A stretch of DNA of 64,000 bases from Halichondria panicea (taxonomy: Eukaryota; Porifera; Demospongiae; Suberitida; Halichondriidae), in the NCBI RefSeq assembly GCF_963675165.1, contig NC_087387.1, positions 75,001-139,000 of the forward strand. The letters run 5' to 3'. The notes under the pieces are model-generated. The model was given only the letters and a program-made list of their open reading frames with translations, did not search any database and had not been told where the DNA came from. Below are positions 11,401-23,200 of the stretch, piece after piece. The translations under genes were made by a program, and so were the position numbers. Numbering within the stretch: position 1 is the stretch's first letter; each line of letters begins with the position of its first letter.

Positions 11401-12219
11401 ATGAAGCTGGTGATATTGACAGTTCTGCTGCTGCTGTGTGTGCAAAGCCTAAAGGCACATGATGTGAGCCAGCAAGTGGACCAGCTGAATGAGAGACTAA
11501 GAGAAGCTACTGCTAACCTAGAGGCTATGTTGAACCAAGTGGAAGAGCAAGGATGGGACAAGCTGCTCAGGAGAGCTCTAGCCAGCACCCAGGAGGATAG
11601 ATCCCTAGACAGTGAACTGGCTCAAATAGAAAGGCTACTCTTCGGAGAAGTGAAAGAAGACGCAGCTACTGAACAGCAAGAACAAGACGAGATCTCAGAG
11701 ATAGAGGATCTGCTACGACAGGACGCTAACACTCAAGGATGGGGTAGTAGCATCTCACACGCCTTTCATAAGGTGACCAACACTGTCAAGAAGGTTGCCA
11801 AGAAGATTTGTGAGACAACTGCTCTCGACCAAGAAGTTGCTGCAGCAGACACATTATTGGATGCTCGTGAGCAATTGCAGACACAGGCAACCATTCAAGA
11901 CGTTAAAATGACGAATGAAAATCTGGACCTGGGTGAAGATGAACTGGCTGAAATAGCGTCCTTCCTTGATCAAACTGAAGAGGTACAAGTGGAGGACAGT
12001 GGCCCTGCAGTGGAGGACAGTGGCCCTGCAGTGGAGAGGCTCCAGGCACTCATGGATCTAGCCCAGCAAGCAAAGGCCGATACAAAGCAAGCCAAGACTG
12101 ATGAAAGAGGGAGAGAGCGTGCAGGTGCTGAGGAGCTATCTGACAAGAAGGTCAATGCATTCATTTATCAGCTCATGGCTAAGAGGCTGATGAAGATACT
12201 TCAAGACAAAGATGTCTAG
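11401..12219 (+). CDS. Secreted precursor with acidic regions and a cationic helix; related in plan to the 54-62 kb cluster
   Basis: An intronless gene for 272 residues. Residues 1-19 are a signal peptide (MKLVILTVLLLLCVQSLKA). The mature part is strongly acidic and helical, rich in Glu and Gln. A single cationic stretch at about 118-140, QGWGSSISHAFHKV then VKKVAKKIC, is preceded by an acidic block ending ISEIEDLLRQDANT. A short tandem duplication, VEDSGPA, lies near residue 200. The QGW-plus-lysine-helix motif recalls QGWLKKI in the gene at 60129, suggesting a shared origin or convergent design. A TTAAAAA stretch lies about 30 bp before the ATG. I do not recognise the protein. Reading it as an antimicrobial-like precursor is inference. 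Confidence 0.75.
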   Translation: MKLVILTVLLLLCVQSLKAHDVSQQVDQLNERLREATANLEAMLNQVEEQGWDKLLRRALASTQEDRSLDSELAQIERLLFGEVKEDAATEQQEQDEISEIEDLLRQDANTQGWGSSISHAFHKVTNTVKKVAKKICETTALDQEVAAADTLLDAREQLQTQATIQDVKMTNENLDLGEDELAEIASFLDQTEEVQVEDSGPAVEDSGPAVERLQALMDLAQQAKADTKQAKTDERGRERAGAEELSDKKVNAFIYQLMAKRLMKILQDKDV

Positions 12220-12388
12220 TATGTATTATAGTGACTGGAGAGAACCTTGTAGAACATTGTAGAACATTGTATCTGTTAATTAGTAATTGCTGAATTTATT
12301 AGTGTTCCATTCATATAAACATTATGAAACGAGTACATATTTACAATCAACTATATAATAGTTTCTCTGTATCTATAAAGCTATAGTG

Positions 12389-12695
12389 TCAGTTGCTAGT
12401 TGCCTTGGTGAATCTCTGAGCAATGTCAGTCCAGTTGACCACCTCCCAGATGGACTTGACGTAGTCTGGTCTCACATTCCGATACTGGAGGTAGTAGGCA
12501 TGCTCCCATACATCTATACCCAACAGTGGAACCAGGCCTATATGCAGAGAGGGTGGTATACCATGGCATAGCTAGTGTGTGTGTTACCAGTGGTGGCCTC
12601 CAGAGGGTCCTGGTTAGCACACGTGCTTATCACCAACTGTTTGCGGCTCTTGTCATAGCCCTGAGTGGAGGAGACACATCGGATGGTGGAGCATG

Positions 12696-12778
<83 letters not shown>

Positions 12779-13277
12779 GCCCACTCACCAGCCAGCCCCA
12801 TCCTGAGCCCTGGATAGCTACCGTCTTAGCTGACAGCTGAGTCTTGAAGTTGTCAAACGATCCAAAGTCTCTCTGAATTGCATCAGCCAGATCTCCCGTG
12901 GGTAAGCCCCCGCCATTAGGGGATAGATTGTTCCAGAATATAGAGTGATTGACATGACCTCCACCATTGAACTTGATTGCGCCCTGCACAGCAATCATCC
13001 CAGACACATTACCTGTGTGGGGGTGATATGTATAATACAGTTATAGTATTATACTCCAACCTTGCTGCACAGACTCCCCAAGCTGCTCCTCTGCAGCATT
13101 GAGGTTGTTGACATAAGTAGCATGGTGTTTGGAATGGTGTAGCTCCATGATCTCTCCTGATACTACAGGCTCGAGGGCAGTGTAGGCATAGGGAAGCTCT
13201 GGGAGGGTATGCTTGAGGCGGGCCATCCCTGACATGCTCAGTCGAGCAGCTGAGGAGCGAAGAAAACAGGACAACAT
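12389..13277 (-). CDS. SOD2: Mitochondrial manganese superoxide dismutase
   Basis: Converts superoxide to oxygen and hydrogen peroxide in the mitochondrial matrix. Four exons: 13277-13061, 13012-12789, 12660-12588 and 12537-12389, all in phase. The N-terminus [17 protein letters not shown] is Arg/Ser-rich and lacks acids, as in a mitochondrial presequence. The family start [16 protein letters not shown] follows. The metal ligands are visible: His in [14 protein letters not shown], His in [13 protein letters not shown], and Asp plus His in [20 protein letters not shown] is also conserved. The third intron contains a pure CA run. Length, about 220 residues, is normal for the family. Confidence 0.95.
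12695..12777. repeat. (CA)n microsatellite in a SOD2 intron
   Basis: An almost uninterrupted CA dinucleotide run of about 80 bp between SOD2 exons. Confidence 0.95.
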
Positions 13278-13732
13278 CTTTAACTTGGGTTCTTTGTGCT
13301 TTGGAACTGATCGTTACAATTATAAATAATTATTGTTGGGGTTAAAGGTCATTTGAAAATGATCGATACAGTAATAAGTGATAATTAGGTACTGTGTCAT
13401 GTGCTACTTTTTTACACTCCCTTCAACCATCCAACACTCATGCAAATGTTGTGAGTGAGGCTCCAAGAGCTGGGACCAAGCGTGGCAGAGTGTCTGCAAG
13501 CTTCATGGTAATCTCAGAGCTTGTAGGACGATACAGAGATAGCATCTACACTGCATAATTATTATATCTTGTTTATGAGAATTGACTTAGTCGTATCGTT
13601 ATTTTATAATCGTATCGTTATTATAAATAGCACAAAGCATTAATAACAATAATTATAGAAGTGATGGCATTGTCAAGGTATTGTAATTGAATGGTCCATT
13701 AATGTGTCAGTGTCAGTGTTGGATGATGAGTG
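13278..13732. other. Intergenic region 5' of SOD2
   Basis: AT-rich sequence with repeated TAATCGTATCGTTAT-type motifs around 13590-13625. No convincing ORF, RNA gene or repeat family is visible. It holds the SOD2 promoter and the 3' end of the micropeptide gene. Confidence 0.5.
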
Positions 13733-13912
13733 TCACTTTCCTCTCTCCTCCACTAGAGTAGTGGAGTGGTGCCAGCCAGCATACAGTACAAAGGCCCAGG
13801 CCACCAGGGGCAGTGCCAACAAGAACTGAGGGTACAGGTATCATTCAGCACAACAATATACTCTACTCACCAGTGTCACTATCCAGTCTGTTAGTCTCTT
13901 GGAGAACCTCAT
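13733..13912 (-). CDS. Single-pass membrane micropeptide, 44 residues, two exons
   Basis: Exon 1 is 13912-13871 (MRFSKRLTDWIVTL) and exon 2 is 13825-13733. The 45-bp intron has GTGAGT and a CCCTCAG acceptor. The joined product has a basic N-terminus, one hydrophobic span (FLLALPLVAWAFVLYAG) and a polar tail ending EERGK. This plan is typical of small ER or mitochondrial complex subunits, but I do not recognise the family. The clean intron, in-frame joining and promoter-sized gap to the divergent ankyrin gene support a real gene. Confidence 0.6.
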
Positions 13913-14212
13913 AGCAGCTGTCTGCACAATGTAGCTGCTGCTGCTGGCTGGCTAGCTAGAGCTAGAGAGACTTCTACAGTCTAGGAGCTGCAAGAGAGAG
14001 GTGGAGTTACTGTGATTGCGCAATGCCTGAGCAGATACGCCCACTATTTGAGTGTGCGGGTTTTGAGGGTGGGGCTCCTTGTTCAACTGCAACCAACCAC
14101 ACCCAATGTTTGTGTGTTTGTGCAAAGAATTGATTCTCCTGCAGACAAGGTGAGCTATTGTTGCAACTTCTAGCCTTGCTGGTAGCTAACTGGAGGTCTC
14201 TCTCCTGCAGAA

Positions 14213-17200
14213 ATGAGTCAGGAGCCCTCACAAAAGTTGAGTGGAGGTATCACTCCAGAGCCTCCTGTGGAGATGCCTCCTGCACATATTGCAGTCACCA
14301 GGAACAATGTAGACCAGTTGTCAGAGCTGGTGGCCAGTGGGGAGATCTTAGTGGACCCTGGTAACCAAGAAACAGTGCTGCATGCAGCTGTGAGAGCTGG
14401 CTCAGGAGATGCAGTCAAGTATATCCTCAGAGAGAAGTTGGTCTCCCCCACAGCATTGTCTGTGGCTGGCCATACTGCAGCTCACTACGCTGCACTCTAC
14501 AATCAGCTGGATCTGCTCAAGGTGAGTGGTAATAGTTCGTATGCAGGGCTTTATATTTATTTGATTGTGCATTCTAAGTATTTCCGTGGGTTCAGCGTTC
14601 AGCCTGTATTCAATGCCTGCATGCGTATAGGTTGTGCTGACTTACGACAGTGGTTTGAGCCACCAGCTTGCTCACCAAACTGATGAGACAGGTCTCTCTC
14701 TACTCAGTTTAGCGGCACTTGGAGGTGAGGGGGTGGTGTGTGTTCGAAGTGTGCTTTTAGTGACTCTATACCCCCATCCAGGTAACAAGGACATGGCTGA
14801 GTGGTTATTGGAGGGCTACCCGGACCTTGCGAATGTAGCCAATAGTAATGGCAACCTGCCCGTACACTTTGCAGCTGCTCAAGGTATGTCTCTCTGGAGG
14901 TCTATAATGAAATGTGTTGTGTCTGCAGTGCTTAACTGTACACCTTGTACTATGACCTGCGTGTTAAGCGTACACCTTAATTGTACTATGACCTTTGTGC
15001 AGGGCAATTATCGATAGTGAAGCTACTGGTGACCAAGTGTGGGCGTGATATGGCGGAGACACAAGACTCCCGGCAAACACGACCAGTCTACTTTGCAGCT
15101 CAAGAAGGTAACCAGACACGCCCCCTTTTAGTGAGCTTAGTGATGATTCATGTTGTTTGTTAAAATTCCGTTGTTGGTGTGTACAACACCCAAGAGGTTA
15201 TGAATATCATTAACTCCAGCGTAATTATTCATGATAGTTGGTGTGTTCTAACTCTGCAGGTCGTATGAAAGTGCTGGATTACCTTATCAACGAACTTGGA
15301 GTGGATGGTGTTGCTAAGGACAAGGACAATATGAGCTGTGTACACGCAGCCACTCAGGGCAATCATCCCACCACTGTTAAGGTATGTCCCTCGTCCCCAT
15401 ACCCCCACACACTCAACCCCCTCCACGCTAGCTAGCTATAGACTCCTTCTTCACTGGAAACATGCAAACTCTGGATATTAGTATTCAATTCTTCATACAT
15501 TCATTCATACATACAGTGGCTCGTGAACAAACTGGGCACTAGTTTCATAACTGACAAGACTACCGATGGAGCCACTCCACTACACATGGCAGCCTGTATG
15601 TCCATTACCCCCACCCCTGTATCCATAGTTACCACTACCCCCCCACAGCCCAAGGCAACCTGGATATCCTGAGGTTCTTCCTCGATCGTCTGGAGAATGA
15701 AGGAGATGTCAATATCCAGGACAGTATCCAGGCAACACCCGCCCACGATGCAGCTGAGTTTGGACAGACCCAAGCCATGATTCTCCTCCTCAAGGCTGGA
15801 GCTGACCTCAGCATTCAAGACTATGTGAGTGTGTATACGCATGTGTCTCTGTGATACCCCCCACTGTGCTACCCCCCCTGTACTACCCTCCACTGTGATA
15901 CCCTCCACTGTGATACCCCCCGTACAGGTGAACAAGACCCCCCAACAGTTGGCAGTGGAGCAGGAACACACTGAACTGGCTAACCTCATCAGTGACTATC
16001 GTAAGGGAGGCCTACCCGCCATTGCCAAGTATGAGAAGAGGAAGAAACGCTCGAGAGAAGATGATCGTGAGAAGGGTCGTAGTGACGCTCGTACATCTCG
16101 TCAGGAAGCCATGGAACTGTCCACCGTCATACAAGCCACGGCTGAAGTGGTAGACAAGAGGAGAGAGCAAACTCTCCAGAGACAGGTGAGCCCTGGGGCC
16201 ATTACTATTCCTGCATGTTTGGCAAATGTCGTGCGAGATTTAACATAAAAAGTTCTGTTTTTCACCAATCTATTATTTTGTAATTTCCGGTGTAGAACTT
16301 TGATGTTTGAATTTTGGCATAATACCGTATATCTTCTAATTTATCGGACAGCAAAAAATAATTATTTTGGAAATTGTCTGGGTATAATTGGAACAGATTT
16401 TATAGAGCATGCGAAGTGTCCGGAATAATTAGAACAAGCAAGCAGCTGCATGCGAGCTAGCTAAGTTTAATAGAACAGTGTGCGACTGAATAGTTGCACT
16501 AGCTATCTAAAACTAGCTACTCAAAGCTATCTAACTGCAGCTCTCTAAGTCTTACTTGCCGTCTATGAATGTAACTCAACTTTTCAAGGTATTGTCCGGA
16601 TATTTAGAACAAAAAAGCACTGGAGTGTCCGTTGTATTAGAACAACGAAAATTGCCCTAAAGAGTGTCCGGGGTAATTAGAAATGTCTGATAAATTAGAA
16701 GATATACAGTAATAATAATAAACTAACCTGTTGTCATGGTGATACTCTTTATTTTACTGTAGGAGTCTCTCAAGAAGATGAACGAGGTCGGGTTGGAGGA
16801 CCAATCAAAAGAGCCGCTGGTCAATGGTGGGCATGGCAATGGTGGGCGTGGCAGGTCTCGTGGACGTGGGCGGAGTGCAGAGGAAAACGACATCGAACAC
16901 CATCTAGGACCACTCGTACGTGTGTGTGTGTGTGTGTGTGTGGACGTGCCGTTATGCTGTGCCCTGTGTAGGGTGGTATCTATGCTCGTCCGAACAAGAC
17001 AGCAGGACGTAGCAAATCAGGCTCCAAACACAACAGTGACATAGAGGACTTTATTGATGAGACAATGTCCCATCGTTCTTACTCCTCCCACAAACACCGT
17101 AGCCCTCCTTATCGGTGAGTGTGGTAGGCAACTAGTGCACACTAGCCCTCCTTATCGGTGAGTGTGGTAGGCAACTAGTGCACACTAGCCCTCCTTATCT

Positions 17201-20200
17201 GTGAGTGTGGTAGGCAACTAGTGCACACTAGCCCTCCTTATCTGTGAGTGTGGTAGGCAACTAGTGCACACTAGCCCTCCTTATCTGTGAGTGTGGTAGG
17301 CAACTAGTGCACACTAGCCCTCCTTATCGGTGAGTGTGGTAGGCAACTAGTGCACACTAGCCCTCCTTATCGGTGAGTGTGGTAGGCAACTAGTGCACAC
17401 TAGCCCTCCTTATCGGTGAGTGTGGTAGGCAACTAGTGCACACTAGCCCTCCTTATCTGTGCGTGTGGTAGGCAACTAGTGCACACTAGCCCTCCTTATC
17501 TGTGCGTGTGGTAGGCAACTAGTGCACACTAGCCCTCCTTATCTGTGAGTGTGGTAGGCAACTAGTGCACACTAGCCCTCCTTATCTGTGAGTGTGGTAG
17601 GCAACTAGTGCACACTAGCCCTCCTTATCTGTGAGTGTGGTAGGCAACTAGTGCACACTAGCCCTCCTTATCTGTGCGTGTGGTAGGCAACTAGTGCACA
17701 CTAGCCCTCCTTATCGGTGAGTGTGGTAGGCAACTAGTGCACACTAGCCCTCCTTATCGGTGAGTGTGGTAGGCAACTAGTGCACACTAGCCCTCCTTAT
17801 CTGTGAGTGTGGTAGGCAACTAGTGCACACTAGCCCTCCTTATCTGTGAGTGTGGTAGGCAACTAGTGCACACTAGCCCTCCTTATCTGTGCGTGTGGTA
17901 GGCAACTAGTGCACACTAGCCCTCCTTATCGGTGAGTGTGGTAGGCAACTAGTGCACACTAGCCCTCCTTATCTGTGCGTGTGGTAGGCAACTAGTGCAC
18001 ACTAGCCCTCCTTATCTGTGCGTGTGGTAGGCAACTAGTGCACACTAGCCCTCCTTATCGGTGAGTGTGGTAGGCAACTAGTGCACACTAGCCCTCCTTA
18101 TCGGTGAGTGTGGTAGGCAACTAGTGCACACTAGCCCTCCGTATCGGTGAGTGTGGTAGGCAACTAGTGCACACTAGCCCTCCTTATCGGTGAGTGTGGT
18201 AGGCAATTAGTGTGTTATCCATCCCTCAGAATGCCACCTGGTATGGAGGAGGGACCTTACACTGCCATTAACCACGAGACTGCCTCTAATGTCAGCCGTC
18301 CATCACGTGTCAAGCGTTACCATGACAGTGACTCAGAGGTCAGCAGCTTTGCAGGATCAGCAGGACATTTCTATCGTGAGTCATCTCCCCTCTCTTATTA
18401 TCATGTCCATTAATCATGGCCCTACAGACTCTGGTCATTACCCCATGCCAATGGGTGGTGGCTATGGGCAGTTCCCTCCACCCCTCCCCCCTCCCCGTGG
18501 TACTCGGAGCATAGCCTCCAGTAAAGGCTCCTCCTATGCAGGGGGTGCTCCTCGTATGCCCCCCTATGGGGGTATGCCCTACGGCTACCTCCCTAACATG
18601 TACTACGGATACCATCCTCCCTATGCAGTAAGTTCTCTTCTACAGCTCTTATATTTATAGCATCCAACAATTATTGAGCATGTTACCCCCCCTAACCTGT
18701 AGGGCGGACCTGGCTACCCCCCACAGGCGGGCTCTAGATACCCCCCACAGGGCGGACCTAGATACCCTCCACAGCATTATGGGATGCCAATGTACGGCCC
18801 TCCACCTGGACTCTACTTACAGCGCCATAGACTACACCACCAACAGATGGTCGGGAGAAAGGCGCAACTACTCAACAAGAAGAAGAAAAAGGTATCGATT
18901 ATCTGATAGTGAATTCTGTGGATCCAATGTCAACAATTTTATGATTTTCTGAAAGCTCAGAAAAATACTTTTCAAATGGTGTCATCAAACTTCGTATTTG
19001 AGAGATAAAAGTATTTGCCAATTTGGCGATACCATGGATTATATATAGCCCATGGTCCGAAGCCGAAAAATGTCAAATTTAGGCTCCGAAGAAGTTTTGG
19101 ATTGAAATACATCATTTGAAAGGTCTCTTTCTAAGCTTTCAGAAAATTAAAAAATTGTTAACATTGGATGAACGGTACTCAAGTTAATGGGTGTTGAAAG
19201 ATGTCCCCCCTCCCCAATTTAATCAATGGTTCGGGGACTCTTTCAGCTGCTATAACTTGAATTCTGTGAATCCAATGTATGATTTTCTGAAAGCTCAGAA
19301 AAAGACCTTTCAAATGGTGTCATCAAACTTCGTATTTGAGAGATAAAAGTATTTGCCATTTGGCGATACCATGGATTATAGCCCATGGTCCGAGGCCGAA
19401 AAATGTCAAATTAAGGCTCCGAAGAAGTTTTGGATTGAAACACATCATTTGAAAGGTCTCTTTCTAAGCTTTCAGAAAATTAGAAAATTGTTAACATTGG
19501 ATGAACGGTACTCAAGTTAATGGCTGTTGAAAGATGTCCCCCTCCCCAATTTAATCAATGGTTCGGGGACTCTTTCAGCTGCTATAACTTGAATTTTGTG
19601 TATCCAATGTCAAAAATTTTATGATTTTCTGAAAGCTCAGAAAAATACCTTTCAAATGGTGTCATCAAACTTTGTATTTGAGAGATAAAAGTATTTGCCA
19701 ATTTGGCGATACCATGGATTATAGCCCATGGTCCGAGGCCGAAAAATGTCAAATTTAGGCTCCGAAGAAGTTTTGGATTGAAACACATCATTTGAAAGGT
19801 CTCTTTCTAAGCTTTCAGAAAATTAGAAAATTGTTAACATTGGATGAACGGTACTCAAGTTAATGGCTGTTGAAAGATGTCCCCCTCCCCAATTTAATCA
19901 ATGGTTCGGGGACTCTTTCAGCTGCTATAACTTGAATTTTGTGTATCCAATGTCAAAAATTTTATGATTTTCTGAAAGCTCAGAAAAAGACCTTTCAAAT
20001 GGTGTCATCAAACTTTGTATTTGAGAGATAAAAGTATTTGCCAATTTGGCGATACCATGGATTATAGCCCATGGTCCGAGGCCGAAAAATGTCAAATTTA
20101 GGCTCCGAAGAAGTTTTGGATTGAAACACATCATTTGAAAGGTCTCTTTCTAAGCTTTCAGAAAATTAGAAAATTGTTAACATTGGATGAACGGTACTCA

Positions 20201-23200
20201 AGTTAATGGCTGTTGAAAGATGTCCCCCCTCCCCAATTTAATCAATGGTTCGGGGACTCTTTCAGCTGCTATAACTTGAATTCTGTGGATCCAATGTCAA
20301 AAATTTTATGATTTTCTGAAAGCTCAGAAAAATACCTTTCAAATGGTGTCATCAAACTTCGTATTTGAGAGATAAAAGTATTTGCCAATTTGGCGATACC
20401 ATGGATTATAGCCCATGGTCCGAGGCCGAAAAATGTCAAATTTAGGCTCCGAAGAAGTTTTGGATTGAAACACATCATTTGAAAGGTCTCTTTCTAAGCT
20501 TTCAGAAAATTAGAAAATTGTTAACATTGGATGAACGGTACTCAAGTTAATGGCTGTTGAAAGATGTCCCCCCTCCCCAATTTAATCAATGGTTCGGGGA
20601 CTCTTTCAGCTGCTATAACTTGAATTCTGTGGATCCAATGTCAAAAATTTTATGATTTTCTGAAAGCTCAGAAAAATACCTTTCAAATGGTGTCATCAAA
20701 CTTCGTATTTGAGAGATAAAAGTATTTGCCAATTTGGCGATACCATGGATTATATATAGCCCATGGTCCGAGGCCGAAAATGTCAAATTTAGGCTCCGAA
20801 GAAGTTTTGGATTGAAACACATCATTTGAAAGGTCTCTTTCTAAGCTTTCAGAAAATTAGAAAATTGTTAACATTGGATGAACGGTACTCAAGTTAATGG
20901 CTGTTGAAAGATGTCCCCCCTCCCCAATTTAATCAATGGTTCGGGGACTCTTTCAGCTGCTATAACTTGAATTCTGTGGATCCAATGTCAAAAATTTTAT
21001 GATTTTCTGAAAGCTCAGAAAAATACCTTTCAAATGGTGTCATCAAACTTCGTATTTGAGAGATAAAAGTATTTGCCAATTTGGCGATACCATGGATTAT
21101 ATATAGCCCATGGTCCGAGGCCGAAAATGTCAAATTTAGGCTCCGAAGAAGTTTTGGATTGAAACACATCATTTGAAAGGTCTCTTTCTAAGCTTTCAGA
21201 AAATTAGAAAATTATTAACATTGGATGAACGGTACTCAAGTTAATGGCTGTTGAAAGATGTCCCCCCTCCCCAATTTAATCAATGATTCGGGGACTCTTT
21301 CAGCTGCTATAACTTGAATTCTATGGATCCAATGTCAAAATTTTTATGATTTTCTGAAAGCTCAGAAAAAGATCTTTCAAATGGTGTCATCAAACTTCGT
21401 ATTTGAGAGATAAAAGTATTTGCCAATTTGGCGATACCATGGATTATAGCCCATGGTCCGAGGCCAAAAAATGTCAAATTTAGGCTCCGAAGAAGTTTTA
21501 GATTGAAACACATCATTTGTTAGGTCTCTTTCTAAGCTTTTAGAATTTTGACGTTTGATCTACGCTACTAAAGTTATGGCTGTTTTAAGAGGCTCTATTT
21601 AATTAATTGCAGGGTCAGACTCCTAGTTACGATGCCTCGGCTGAACACTCTGGCACCCACACTCCAAGGAAGCACACAGGTATGCACGCCCCCACACACA
21701 CACACTCCTCATATACGCCCCTCACAGATCAGGACATGGGCTATGGTCCGTCAATGCTGGGGGCAAAGATGAAGGCTGGTGATGACCACGTCTTCCACCC
21801 ACCAGCTCCACCTATCACACAAACTGACGGCTCAATGGAAGCACATCACGAGGTTGTACCACATGACAGCAACTTCATCATGGCCAAGCGTACCGACGAT
21901 GGCTCCACCATTAGGAAGGTACGTGTGTGTGTATTAGTGTATACGCCCCCTCACCCCACACACCCTCACACTCACGCCCCCTCAGATTGGCGAGACCACA
22001 CTGAACCCTAATCAACATCAGAGGGAATATGATGGTCGCTATGACAAGTACATCATGACTGACTCAGAGTCTGATACAGACCTCCCGGAACATGTGGGTG
22101 TGGCTTGTGCTGCTGAGTCAGTTGCTATTGTTGCCATTGGTTGCGTGGCCGGACTAAGAGGACTCGCCAAAATGAGGAAAGACGTACGTAGTGTGGAGAT
22201 TGATTAGTCTCGGGTAGTGTGGAGATTGATTAGTCTCGGGTAGTGTGGAGATTAATTAGTCTCGGGTAGTGTGGAGATTAATTAGTCTCGGGTAGTGTGG
22301 AGATTAATTAGTCTCGGGTAGTGTGGAGATTAATTAATGATGATAATTTCTATTGTCTATAGAAACCATCCAAGGTGGTTGCCGCTAGTGATAAGCCGAG
22401 ACTGTCCTCTGCGTGGGATGATACGTTAGATCGGGGGGGCAGTAAGGGACAACACGAGGGGTCCTCAACGGCGATAGACGACCCCCTGCTGAGAGGAATG
22501 AGCCCTGAGGAGTTCGCCAGTCACGAGGAGTGGGAACGCAGTGACTGGGACCAAGGAAGTGGAGGAGGAAAAAAGAAGAAGAAAACAAAGAAAAGGGACA
22601 AGGTTTGTTTGTGTGTGTAGCTCTCTGTTGTGTATTGAGTGTGTGTGTGTATTGAGTGTGTGTGTGTGTGTGTGTTCCGTAGAAGAGCTCTGCAGAGGTT
22701 AAAGGTCAGACAACGCCGGGTCCAGTGGAGCCTCAGAGTGACTTATTAGCAGCTGAGATACACAAGCATGCAAGTGCCAGTGTCTCTAAGGGCCTGGGGG
22801 AACAGATCCTCTTCTCTGCCCTCGGTGCTAGGCACTCCTCCATGGTGTGTGTCAAGAATATATTGTGTAGCTCTTTGAAAAACTTATCAAATGTTGTTTC
22901 TTTCGGAGCAAAAAAAGCACGGGCTATAATAGCCTTAATTAGTGATTTCTCCGAAAAGTAGCTATTTCAGTAGCTGTCTTTGATGGTTGAGTTATGACTA
23001 TCCCATTACAAATAATTATAAAGAATGTGTACTGTGTATTGTGTGACCCCCCACAGCTGGACATAGCCGCCAGTGTTCCCGGCTCAAGGATATCTCTAAA
23101 CATGAGCAGTGAGGGGGAAGATGACGATGATGACTTCAATACCGCTATCTCCATGGTAACTGGGACCCCCCTGAAGGGCAACGCAAAGCTACAACAGTCA

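Noticed and set aside
13278-13732. A further small gene between SOD2 and the micropeptide
   Set aside because: No ORF with splice support or recognisable motif.
17115-18215. Regular 43-bp repeats resembling a CRISPR array
   Set aside because: There are no unique spacers (copies are contiguous), the context is an animal intron, and the unit is derived from the adjacent exon end.
19582-21516. Recurrent 69-70-residue ORF in each foldback unit
   Set aside because: Frame and length vary with indels between copies, other dispersed copies are broken, and there is no signal, domain or start context. The conservation is explained by recent array expansion.
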